Assembly: GCA_002726595.1 (NCBI GenBank)
Contig: PBTO01000092.1
Location: 1-32,380, forward strand
Length of the DNA: 32,380 nucleotides
Reading direction: 5' to 3'
DNA from: Gammaproteobacteria bacterium
GTDB taxonomy: Bacteria > Pseudomonadota > Gammaproteobacteria > Pseudomonadales > Pseudohongiellaceae
Positions 1 through 9,852 of the stretch are shown one piece after another; the stretch's first letter is position 1, and each line of letters starts with the position of its first letter. Both the position numbers and the translations under genes were made by a program. The notes beneath the pieces are model-generated. The model did no database searches and was not told the origin of the DNA. It saw nothing but the letters and a program-made list of their open reading frames with translations.

Positions 1-277
1 AGCGCGGGACGGGCCAGGGGCAGGTTTTTGCTCCTGCAAAACCTGCATACCGTACATCCATGTACATAACGTCCCACCGGAACGAAAAAACAACCCCCTG
101 TTCCAAGCTTGCGTCCAACACGTATGGCACCAACATTAGAAATGGGCGCACTACACACACAAATATTAGTCAAATTTTCCGATTTAACTCGATATATTTT
201 GGGGATATCTCAGGTACTGAGCTATTAAGCGATGTGATACCAAATTCATAGAAGGATGCTTCAAACTCTTGTCCATA

Positions 278-1750
278 TTAGTCAGGCGGAGAAAACACGC
301 CCACATTGTCATGCCCTTCATCACTGAGATTGGCTGCATGTAGCTTGCTCATCATGCCTTTATCACAGTAGAGGAAATAGCGCTTATCACGATCGAGTGA
401 ATCGAAAGTGGTGCGTAATTTATAAAAAGGGATTTGTAATAGCTCGACCCCTTCACCAATCAGTGATTGATCCAGGGGCTTGAGTTCGAGCTCAGATGGA
501 TGACGAATATCGATTAATATGGCGTCATTGCCAAGTTCAGATACCACATCAACCGGGGTGGCATCCTGCATGAGGTCTTCGGCTAGTTTGGTGATCAGCT
601 GATGATTGGCATTTTCTATCGCTTTATCCAGAACTGAAAAATCGAAGTTGCTCTCTTCCCTCTCTATGCGCTCTATTCTCGCTCTTGTGGTTGGTTTAAC
701 CGAAATGACTCCACAATACTCGGGTATATCCTTCGAAAAATCCTCGGTACCTATCGCCCGCGCCTGATCTATGATTTGCTGCTTGTCACTCGTGCTCAAC
801 GGACGCAACACCATGGTGTCGCAGACCGAGTCGATCACGGCCAGGTTCGGCAGCGTTTGACTGGACACTTGCGACACACTCTCGCCTGTCACCAGAGCCT
901 GTATTTGCAGTTCTTGTGCTACCCGTTCTGCAGCCCGCAACATCATGCGCTTTAACACCACTCCCATTTGGGAATTTTTGACTTTGGTGAGTATTTCCTC
1001 CACCACTCCCTGAAAAGGCACGGATATAAACTTTACCCGGTGGGAGCTGTGGTATTTCATCCATAAGAACAACGCGACTTCCTTTACGGCCAACTCATGT
1101 GCCCTGCCGCCCAAATTGAAGAAACAATAATGCGTAAGCAAACCCCTTTTGATGCACAGGTAGCTGGATACGGATGAATCGAAACCGCCGGATATGAGAG
1201 AGAGTACAGAATCCTGACAGCCCAGTGGAAAACCGCCGAGGCCTGGAAACTTATTACTGACCAGAAAGAGTTCCTCGTCGTGAATTTCCAGGTTGACCGT
1301 AACGTCCGGATTCACCAGCTTAACTCCCGCGGCCTCGGTATGCTGGTTAAGACCTCCGCCAACAATTCGCTCCACATCGATTGATTTGAAACCATGCCGC
1401 CCTTTACGCTTGCAGCGCACCGCAAAGGTCTTATCCCTCAGTGCCTCGGTAAAGAAGGTTTTACACAGCTCCAGGATTCCATCCATGTCCGGTAGTGGAA
1501 ACTTTTCTACCTGTAGTATTGAGCTTATGCCTGGCGTATTGATCAGTTTGTTGATTATCAGGACCGCCAGGGCTTTATCATTGCGGGAAAATTCGACTTC
1601 GAGCACGTCCCATTCCCCGGACACGGACACAGAACTATCCAGCTCACCAAGAATTGCGCGAAGATTCTTCCTCAATTGCCGAATGAAGCGCCGCCGAACC
1701 GGGCGAGATTTGATGGTAATTTCTGGAAACAACTTGACTAAAAACAGCAT
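278..1750 (-). CDS. thiI: tRNA 4-thiouridine sulfurtransferase ThiI with C-terminal rhodanese domain
   Basis: 490 aa ORF; SGGFDSSVSSYLCIKRG PP-loop motif; C-terminal rhodanese segment (ILIDIRHPSELE...YCDKGMMSKLHAANL). Confidence 0.93.
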   Translation of the reverse strand: MLFLVKLFPEITIKSRPVRRRFIRQLRKNLRAILGELDSSVSVSGEWDVLEVEFSRNDKALAVLIINKLINTPGISSILQVEKFPLPDMDGILELCKTFFTEALRDKTFAVRCKRKGRHGFKSIDVERIVGGGLNQHTEAAGVKLVNPDVTVNLEIHDEELFLVSNKFPGLGGFPLGCQDSVLSLISGGFDSSVSSYLCIKRGLLTHYCFFNLGGRAHELAVKEVALFLWMKYHSSHRVKFISVPFQGVVEEILTKVKNSQMGVVLKRMMLRAAERVAQELQIQALVTGESVSQVSSQTLPNLAVIDSVCDTMVLRPLSTSDKQQIIDQARAIGTEDFSKDIPEYCGVISVKPTTRARIERIEREESNFDFSVLDKAIENANHQLITKLAEDLMQDATPVDVVSELGNDAILIDIRHPSELELKPLDQSLIGEGVELLQIPFYKLRTTFDSLDRDKRYFLYCDKGMMSKLHAANLSDEGHDNVGVFSPPD

Positions 1751-2191
1751 GGATAATTCTCAGGAATATGGAGCCGGCCCATTGCTCGCTCTGTAACAGA
1801 TAAGATGGCCTTTATTTTGACGAGTTTTAACTCTGGCCCCAACCGTAGATGGCGAAAAAGCGAGGGATGAAACCATTTTTTGTCTAAAATGGGAAGCAAT
1901 ATCATAAAATCGCCCCATGATAGTGCGGTAAATAGCTATCTGTGCAGTTATGGTGCGTTTCAATTGAGTCTGGGATAGCTGACCCAGTAAACATCGACTC
2001 CTCAGGCCCTCTCCAGATGGCATATATTTTGCTCTTCAAATGTACAGAAAAAATAGAGAAATAAATTGCTCGTGCTATTTAACTGCAGCGGCTTAGGCTG
2101 TTATGATTTTCGCCCTTGGCCAAAATTCGAATATTACAGCAGGTCATGACATCAAGTAGTGAGTTCACTTAGGATAGGAGATAGTTAGAAA

Positions 2192-3205
2192 ATGAAATCA
2201 AAATTGGAATACATATGGCTTGACGGCCTTAAGCCCACCCAGAGCTTGCGCAGCAAGACTCTGGTCAGGGATAATTTTGGCGGTACTCTGGAAGAATGCC
2301 CGATGTGGAATTTCGACGGCAGTTCCACGAGTCAAGCTGCAGGTGATGATTCAGATTGCCTGTTAGAACCCGTAGCAATTTACCCGGACCCGGACCGAGC
2401 CAATGCATTCCTGGTAATGACGGAGGTATTGAATGCGGATGGCACCCCCCATGTGTCCAACGCCCGCGCCACCATCGATGATGATGATGTGGATTTTTGG
2501 TTTGGCTTCGAGCAGGAATATTTCCTCTGGGATGTAAAAACCAATCTGCCACCAGGCTTTCCCAGTGGAGGTTATCCCAGTCCCCAAGGTCCCTATTATT
2601 GCTCGGTAGGTGCTGCCAATAACCATGGCCGTGAGGTAATTGAAGATCATCTGGATATTTGCCTGGAAGCGGGTATAAACATCGAAGGTATCAATGCCGA
2701 AGTGGCTGCGGGCCAATGGGAATTTCAAGTATTTTCCAAGGGTGCCAAACAAGCAGGTGATGAAACCTGGATCACGCGCTACCTGTTAGAGCGCACCGCA
2801 GAGCGTTATGGATTGGCCATCAACTACGAACCCAAACCATTGGGCAAGGATCTGGACTGGAACGGTTCAGGGATGCATGCGAATTTCTCTAACGGCGTAA
2901 TGCGGGAATCCGGTGACGAGGAAATCTTCACCAAGATCTGTGAAGCGTTCAGTCAGAATATCGAGCGCCACATCAGTGTCTACGGTGCAGACAATGATCA
3001 ACGCCTGACCGGTCTGCATGAGACTCAGGCTATCGATCAGTTCAGCTATGCTGTCGCGGACCGGGGAGCATCTATCCGCATTCCCGTCGTTACTGTGCAG
3101 GCTGGCTGGAAGGGACGCCTGGAAGACAGACGAACGTCTTCTAACGCAGATCCTTATAAAGTGGCTGCTGTTATTATCAAGAGCACCAAGGAGGCCCTGG
3201 CCTAG
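2192..3205 (+). CDS. glnII: Type II (eukaryote-like) glutamine synthetase
   Basis: 337 aa; LEYIWLDG, MWNFDGSSTSQA, FGFEQEYFL, GINAEVAAGQWEFQ motifs of the GSII family; about 340 aa rather than about 470 aa for GSI. Confidence 0.93.
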   Translation: MKSKLEYIWLDGLKPTQSLRSKTLVRDNFGGTLEECPMWNFDGSSTSQAAGDDSDCLLEPVAIYPDPDRANAFLVMTEVLNADGTPHVSNARATIDDDDVDFWFGFEQEYFLWDVKTNLPPGFPSGGYPSPQGPYYCSVGAANNHGREVIEDHLDICLEAGINIEGINAEVAAGQWEFQVFSKGAKQAGDETWITRYLLERTAERYGLAINYEPKPLGKDLDWNGSGMHANFSNGVMRESGDEEIFTKICEAFSQNIERHISVYGADNDQRLTGLHETQAIDQFSYAVADRGASIRIPVVTVQAGWKGRLEDRRTSSNADPYKVAAVIIKSTKEALA

Positions 3206-3242
3206 TAGTTGTCTAAACAGAGTGTTTGTTGTTTTAAACCTG

Positions 3243-3269
3243 AAAGCCCGGTCTTGTACCGGGCTTTTT
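3243..3269 (+). terminator. Rho-independent terminator downstream of glnII
   Basis: aaagcccgg-tcttgta-ccgggcttt perfect 9-bp stem followed by a short T-rich tract, 38 bp after the stop codon. Confidence 0.8.
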
Positions 3270-3364
3270 ATTAGCATCTAGAAACTTGACCTGATTGTAA
3301 GAATTCCCTGGAATTCCTATTATTAAGTCACTTTCCCCATAATTCCACGTCAGCACTTGTTTTT

Positions 3365-3381
3365 TGCACCATTATGGTGCA
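3365..3381 (+). promoter_or_regulatory. NtrC binding site upstream of ntrBC
   Basis: TGCACC-attat-GGTGCA, perfect match to the NtrC consensus TGCAC(C/T)-N5-GGTGCA. Confidence 0.75.
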
Positions 3382-3530
3382 TAGTCCTGCTGTCCTGTGC
3401 TCTCCTTAATGCCCAATCCTGGCCAATCGCTACTACCTATAGGCCCTGTGGGGCCAATTACTGCTTAATGCCATTCATGGTTTACATATTGCATAGAGAG
3501 CTATACAGAACGCTACCGCAATGACATTAA

Positions 3531-4676
3531 TTGCAAAACTTCCAACCAGGTGAGCGCGCAGAGTCCGCGGTCAGGCTGAAAACTATTAGAAACCTTAACG
3601 TGACCCTGGATAACGTACACAAGCGACTGCTGGATAATTTGAAGACTGGCGTAATGTTGCTGGATAGCAATCTCCATCTTCGTTATATCAATTTGGCGGC
3701 AGAGCACTTGTTGGGAATGAGTGATCGCAAAGCGAATCAGCTATTTGTTGGCGAAGTTTTTATCGAGGCTACACAGGACATTGAGGAAATGCGCGCCGCG
3801 CTGGTCAACGATCATGCCTTCACCAAACACAATGCAGAATTTCAGTTATCAAATAGGAAAACCATTACTGTGGACTATACGATTAATCCTTTCGAGGAAG
3901 GCGGCGAAATCCAGGCTGTGCTGGAATTGAATTCAATTGAGCATTCCAAACGCGTAAGCCGGGAAGAATCGATCAGCTCTGCCCGCGCCACAACCCAGGA
4001 GTTGGTTCGTGGCCTTGCCCATGAAATCAAGAATCCACTTGGCGGTATTCGCGGTGCTGCACAATTGCTGGCACAGGAGTTACCCGATCCAGAACTGGCC
4101 GATTACACCAACGTCATTATTGGAGAGGCCGACAGGCTGCGAAATCTTGTTGACCGGCTGGTGGGTTCACGCAAACCGCTCGCATTGAAAGAGATAAATA
4201 TTCACGAAGTATTGGAGCGAGTCAGGAGTCTCGTTGCAGCCGAAATCAACGACAAGGCGATCGAATTGGAGCTTGATTACGACCCCAGTATTCCCAAAAT
4301 CAAAGCTGACCCAGAGCAACTAATCCAGGCGATGCTGAATTTAGTTCGCAATGCCATGCAGTCACTGGACAGCCCGGACGTGGCGCATGATCTGGGGAAG
4401 ATTCTATTGCGCACTAGAGTATTACGCAACGCTACGGTGAGGTCTGAATTCCATCGACTGGCGGCAAGCATTGAGGTTGTCGATAACGGCCCGGGCATTG
4501 TGCCAAAGCTCATGAATTCTATGTTCTATCCCATGATTAGCGGGCGTGCAGAGGGGACGGGACTGGGACTTTCAATCACGCACGCCATCGTTAGCCACCA
4601 TCAGGGAATGATTGAGTGCGATAGCAAACCGGGGCACACCTGTTTTTCCGTTGTGTTGCCCATTCTCGATTCATAA
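3531..4676 (+). CDS. ntrB: Nitrogen regulation sensor histidine kinase NtrB (GlnL)
   Basis: PAS-like N-terminus, RGLAHEIKNPLGGIRGAAQLL H-box, GTGLGLSITHAIV ATPase motif; probable TTG start. Confidence 0.92.
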   Translation: MQNFQPGERAESAVRLKTIRNLNVTLDNVHKRLLDNLKTGVMLLDSNLHLRYINLAAEHLLGMSDRKANQLFVGEVFIEATQDIEEMRAALVNDHAFTKHNAEFQLSNRKTITVDYTINPFEEGGEIQAVLELNSIEHSKRVSREESISSARATTQELVRGLAHEIKNPLGGIRGAAQLLAQELPDPELADYTNVIIGEADRLRNLVDRLVGSRKPLALKEINIHEVLERVRSLVAAEINDKAIELELDYDPSIPKIKADPEQLIQAMLNLVRNAMQSLDSPDVAHDLGKILLRTRVLRNATVRSEFHRLAASIEVVDNGPGIVPKLMNSMFYPMISGRAEGTGLGLSITHAIVSHHQGMIECDSKPGHTCFSVVLPILDS

Positions 4677-4765
4677 CAAGGAAGCCGCCTTGATCTACGG
4701 CTGCTCTGCAGGCCAGAGACACTGAATAATTGATCAGAGGCTCCCTAAACCAGGAATACTTGAAC

Positions 4766-6193
4766 ATGAGTACACACAATGCAGTCTGGATTCTGGATGA
4801 TGACCGATCCATTCGTTGGGTTTTGGAAAAATCGCTGGGCAAGACAGGGGTAAAGACGGTCAGTTTTGAAAATGGTGATGACCTCTTGCAGCGTCTGGCT
4901 CAGGATACACCCGATGCCATTATCAGTGACATTCGTATGCCAGGTATCAGCGGACTGGATTTGCTTTCAACGATTCAGGAACAACATCCCCAGCTACCAG
5001 TAATCATAATGACTGCCCACTCGGATCTCGATAGTGCAGTGTCCTCCTATAGTCGAGGTGCGTTTGAATACCTGCCCAAGCCTTTCGACATCGAGGAAGC
5101 TGTGGCAGTGACCCAGCGTGCGCTGGAGCATGCGCGGGAAAAGAATGCCTCAGTCACAGCAGATGATGCTGTTAAATCACAGGAAATTATTGGTGAAGCC
5201 CCTGCCATGCAGGAGGTATTCAGAGCCATCGGAAGACTATCCCATTCCAATATATCCGTGCTGATTAACGGGGATTCCGGCACCGGCAAGGAACTGGTAG
5301 CCCACGCACTGCATCGCCATAGCCCGAGAAAGGAAAACCCGTTTATTCCGCTCAACGTGGCGGCTATACCAAAGGAATTAATCGAGTCTGAATTGTTCGG
5401 TCATGAGAAAGGTGCCTTCACCGGAGCCACCCGACAACGGACCGGTCGATTTGAACAGGCCAATGGCGGCACGCTGTTCCTCGATGAAATCGGCGACATG
5501 CCCGCTGAGACCCAGACACGGTTATTGCGCGTGTTATCCGACGGAGAATTCTATCGAGTCGGCGGTCACACTTCAGTAAAAGTTGATGTACGCATTATTG
5601 CGGCAACCCATCAAGACCTGGAAAAGCTGGTTGCTGAACACCTGTTCAGAGAGGATCTGTTCCACAGACTCAATGTCATCCGCATTCACATCCCTCGCCT
5701 GAGTGACCGGCGCGAAGATATTCCGCGGCTTGCCAGCCACTTCTTGCTTATTGCGGCCAAAGAGTTAGCGGTAGAACCCAAAGAACTGCAAGCGGAGACT
5801 GAAGCCTACCTGACCGGACTGGACTGGCCCGGAAACGTCCGCCAACTGGAAAATCTTTGCCGGTGGGTAACGGTTATGGGTTCAAGCCGGGAGGTCCGTC
5901 TGAATGACCTGCCTCCGGAGTTTGCAGAGCAGAAATCGGCAAACAGCAATTTCGACAATTGGGCCCATGCTTTGGAAAGCTGGGCAGACAAGGAGCTCAG
6001 CCTGGGGAATAAGGGTATTCTCAATCAAGCCACGCCGCTGTTTGAGGCAACCATGATTCGCATCGCATTGAAGCACACTGCCGGCCGCCGCCGTGATGCA
6101 GCCAACCTCCTGGGCTGGGGCAGAAATACCTTAACCCGCAAGATCAAGGAACTTGATACCGATGCGAAAGATGATCAGCAGCATGCGGATTGA
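4766..6193 (+). CDS. ntrC: Nitrogen regulation response regulator NtrC (GlnG)
   Basis: Receiver domain ([16 protein letters not shown]), sigma54 AAA+ motifs ([30 protein letters not shown]), C-terminal Fis-type HTH; ATG at 4766 preferred over the ORF start at 4730. Confidence 0.95.
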   Translation: MSTHNAVWILDDDRSIRWVLEKSLGKTGVKTVSFENGDDLLQRLAQDTPDAIISDIRMPGISGLDLLSTIQEQHPQLPVIIMTAHSDLDSAVSSYSRGAFEYLPKPFDIEEAVAVTQRALEHAREKNASVTADDAVKSQEIIGEAPAMQEVFRAIGRLSHSNISVLINGDSGTGKELVAHALHRHSPRKENPFIPLNVAAIPKELIESELFGHEKGAFTGATRQRTGRFEQANGGTLFLDEIGDMPAETQTRLLRVLSDGEFYRVGGHTSVKVDVRIIAATHQDLEKLVAEHLFREDLFHRLNVIRIHIPRLSDRREDIPRLASHFLLIAAKELAVEPKELQAETEAYLTGLDWPGNVRQLENLCRWVTVMGSSREVRLNDLPPEFAEQKSANSNFDNWAHALESWADKELSLGNKGILNQATPLFEATMIRIALKHTAGRRRDAANLLGWGRNTLTRKIKELDTDAKDDQQHAD

Positions 6194-6245
6194 TCGACTC
6201 AGGTGTTTACTTCAAATCAAGAAGCGCAGTAGCCTCGATTTAAAA

Positions 6246-9195
6246 CTAAGGGGTGGGGGCGATATAGAACTCCTGCCAGTTAAGCACGCGGTCATGGGAT
6301 CTAAATGATCCAAATTCCAGCCGGCTTCTTGGATTATCGGTATAAATATTGTCTTCCGTTTCATCTTCCACATCGCCCGGCGTGCGCCAGTCATACTGTA
6401 GAAAATCCAGAGAAGTCGGCAGGTTTGCATCGCCCAAATCAAACTCAACGATGACGCTACCTTCATTGTCCTCACCTGGTGCCGAGGTAAGAAACGGGCG
6501 ATCCGGATCATTGGCATCGTTATTGTCACCATCCTGTAATCTTGTCATCACTCCGTTAAATAAATTTAGTGTCACATCAGCGACTTCGCTCGCCTCTATT
6601 TCTGTATCACCATCCGCCAATGGCGCTTCATAGGATCCTGCAGCCGTCACGTAAGACATGGTTCGATTTGCTGGCAGGGCTTCGGTCACGTTATAGAAAA
6701 TACTGGTGCAATCATCTTCCAGGTTGGTAATAAACTGCGCGCCATCCCAGTATTCCACCCTTAGTGGAATATCTAACGGTTCCGTTTCAGGCCCGAAGGA
6801 ATTCTCCAGCAGCATGCGACCGTACCTGAATTCGTGGCTGTTTATCAGGCGAAGAACATTCGTTCCAGGTTCAGTTACACCATCATCCAGATCCACATCG
6901 AAGGTATCCAGCAGCACATCGTTATCCGCATTGCCACCCACGCTGCCATCATCATTGTCATCGATGGGTCCGAACGCGATTTGTAGCCCAACAAACGGCC
7001 CATCTTCCACACCACTGGCCTGGCGAGAAATATGCATATCACCCATCAGATTGAGAATCCCATTCGTCCAGCCGCCACCAAAATTTGCTGCCATGGTTGA
7101 ATTTACCAACCGAGCTCCAGTCAAGTCATTGTCTGCCGCAGAAACCACATCCTGGATCGCGCGGATATCCAGCTCGGCTAAGCTGGTGAGTTTGGCGAAG
7201 TCACCGATGTAATTCTGGGTATCATTACCCAGAGCATTCTTGGCATTAATCTGAAAGCTGATACCAAAATCTTCACCCAAATAGGTAAACGGCGAAGTTG
7301 CGACACAGGCCATAGACTGATTCACCCTCGGCCCAAAACTTGAATTAGATAACTCAAAATTAAATGGGTAGATTCTCCCAACATTGCCAACCCCGCCATC
7401 AACATTCTGACTGCCCACTTCTTCGAAATATACCTCTGGGGTTATCTGATCCGCGGTTTGCACAAGCTGCGCCCGAAGATCAAATATACCTACTTCATCT
7501 ATTGCGATTGAATGGATACTCACACCACTAACGAAACCATCAAATATTGCACCCTGTACAATCTGGCCAAGCTGTCCTCCCGGTACGCCCGGATTATCAC
7601 CTGCACCCGGGATTCCCGGGTCATCAGTAACTACACTGACGCGTATGGTGTGATCACTTATCCCAGTTTCCTGGCCAAAGTTTGTTGTGACCGCGTTATT
7701 TGACAAATCGGCCTCAAAGTCGGGAATACCGTCATCATTTGAATCATCAGTTGCCTCCCAGGCAATAGCTGATACAGTTGTATCGAAACCAGCGCCTGCA
7801 CGGGCAAAGGCGGGGCCGTTGGCATCGGTGGCAAGTGATGCCGCTCCACCACCTAAACGGTCATCACCAAAATCAACATCGAAAGCGAATGGTCTGACTA
7901 TGAACGTCTCACTGCCATTTTCTACCCTGTCACCTGATCGAACACCGCTGATATCATCATCGAATGGAATATCGAATTGGGCGTGCAGTGAAATTTTTCC
8001 TGCATCAGGATAGGTAAAGTTTAACGTGGCGCCTATATTGTTTCTGCTATTGACTACGGTTGGCTGATTTTCAAAGAAGACGTCTACTGACTGACCCGAT
8101 GCGGCAGGGTTTACTGTGCCTGTATTGAAAACAGGAACCGATTGTGGTGCAGCAAGCACGTCGGTGATTGTCATATTTGCCACAGCGCAGGTTCCGGGGT
8201 CTTCGCAGACACCGGCAAACTGAATTGCGGCGGTGGTCTGGTCCGGTATCAGCGACTCACAGGCTACCGCTGGATTTTCACCACCAATGGCAACACTGCG
8301 AATTAACTGTAGAGTAATATTTCCCGACACCGGTGCTTCTAGTGAGGGCTTGCCCGCAATTTGAATTGGTAGCGTGGTGCTACCTCCTACCTCATCGAAG
8401 AACAGTAAACCCACCTGGTCGAAATCGATATCCGGATCGTGATCCGGCGCTTGCTGTTCAGAAAACTCGCCGCCAATATTAAAATTTACCGCCTCGCCAT
8501 TGACTGCCGGTGAAGTGTAGTTAAATTGCAATTGAACAAGCTCTTCCGTGCCAAAGAAGATGTAACTTCCAAGACCATCCACATTGACAGGTGAAAATTC
8601 AGTATCAATATCGGTAAGTGCGCCGCCACCGGTCAATACGGAAGCCCAGGTCCCTTCGTTCTGACTGGTGCTCAAATTAATTGCTGTGCCATTACCAGGC
8701 GCTGATGGAAAGTGATTCGCATTATGCCCTGTGATCGTAACAGTAGAGGCGACACAAGCTATGCCGGAAGAATTAGTGCTGATATGGTAATGGTGCATTA
8801 AACCAATCCCGCAATCGGTGGTACCCGTTGCCAGTTCAGCGTTATCTATAAAAAATGTACTCGCCAGTGTGTAGCCACTGGATACCCTGAACCTGATCCT
8901 TAAATTACCGGTAAAATCATCCAGAGTTCCACCGGCATTGGTGATATCGAGGGCGACTGCAGTAGGCGATGCGTTGGTATTCTGCAATCCGGTGTATGTA
9001 GTCAGCGTCGTGTAATTAAGCCCGCCGTCATCACTGGCCTCAACGGTAATTTCATCAGTCAGGTTTAAGTCGGCGTAGGTGTAGTCAAAATTCAGAAACG
9101 TAGTTTCTGTCACCGTATAAAAACTTAAGTTTGCCTCTCGTGCCAGGCTTGGCTCAAAACTTCCATCCGTGTTGGGGTTCGATGTTAGCGACAGC
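6246..9195 (-). pseudogene. mshQ: MSHA biogenesis protein MshQ, 5'-truncated remnant fused to mshG
   Basis: 955 aa open from the GTG at 9113; the same frame stays open upstream to about 9195 (GKLSLTSNPNTDGSFEPSLAREANLSFYTVTETTF...) with no start or signal peptide; DUF6701-like MshQ C-terminal character and position at the end of the msh cluster. Confidence 0.72.
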
Positions 9196-9805
9196 TTGCC
9201 ACTGCCATTGCCGCCATGACAAACATGGGATAACGAGTGGCGCTTTTTACCTGCTTGGTAGTGTTCTTATCCAGTTCTAGATAACGGCCAATTTCCTTGA
9301 ATGACAAATCCAACCTGCCTGTGTTTTCTCCAACATGGACTAGACTCTGGAATAATTCCGAAAATACTTTTGGATGGCGACTCAGCGCTGCTGCCAGTTC
9401 CATACCACCCTCTAGACTGGCTATTATGTCAGACAACACTTGTTTGAACGCCTAGTTGGTGGTTGATCCTTCCAGACCTTTCAGAGCCCGGTCCAGCGGT
9501 AGGCCAGCTTTGGTAAGACTGTACATCTGCCGCGCAAACATGATCAGCTCATCCGCTTCGATTTTCTTCCTCGCGAAAATTGCATTGATTTGTTCTATGA
9601 CCGAGGCATCGGACCCAGGTCCCGATTTTGTTGCAGTGCCAGTTTTCTTCGGCTTGGGCGTGGCCCCTTTTACTTCGCGAATTTCTATAGGAGTGATGCT
9701 GTCCCCAAATAATAAACTCGCCACATCATCTTCTGTTCCCGCATCCATATTGCCAGAAACCAGTGCGCCGGTGCTGTTTCTTCCGCTGTATTGAAATCGT
9801 GCCAT
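9185..9805 (-). pseudogene. mshG: MSHA inner-membrane platform protein MshG (GspF/PilC family), N-terminal half only, with internal amber codon
   Basis: ARFQYSGRNSTGALVSGNM...FARQMYSLTKAGLPLDRALKGLEGSTTN*AFKQVLSDIIASLEGGMELAAALSRHP...ATRYPMFVMAAMAVAS; TAG at 9452-9454 is in the same frame as both pieces; GspF homology stops near 9195. Confidence 0.85.
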
Positions 9806-9852
9806 CGTATTCTAATTAAACTCCGGTTATATCGAATACATCTGAACTTTAA

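Noticed and set aside
1293-1796. 167 aa plus-strand ORF overlapping thiI
   Set aside because: Entirely antisense to a well-supported thiI gene; low-complexity Ser/Arg-rich composition typical of shadow ORFs.
1941-2190. Possible NtrC/sigma54 promoter upstream of glnII
   Set aside because: Only a half-site like GGTGCG (about 1951) and TTGGC without a correctly spaced GC; not strong enough to call.
6706-7212. Plus-strand ORFs (168 aa and others) inside the mshQ region
   Set aside because: Antisense shadows of the long MshQ frame; Ser/Pro-rich, no recognisable domain.
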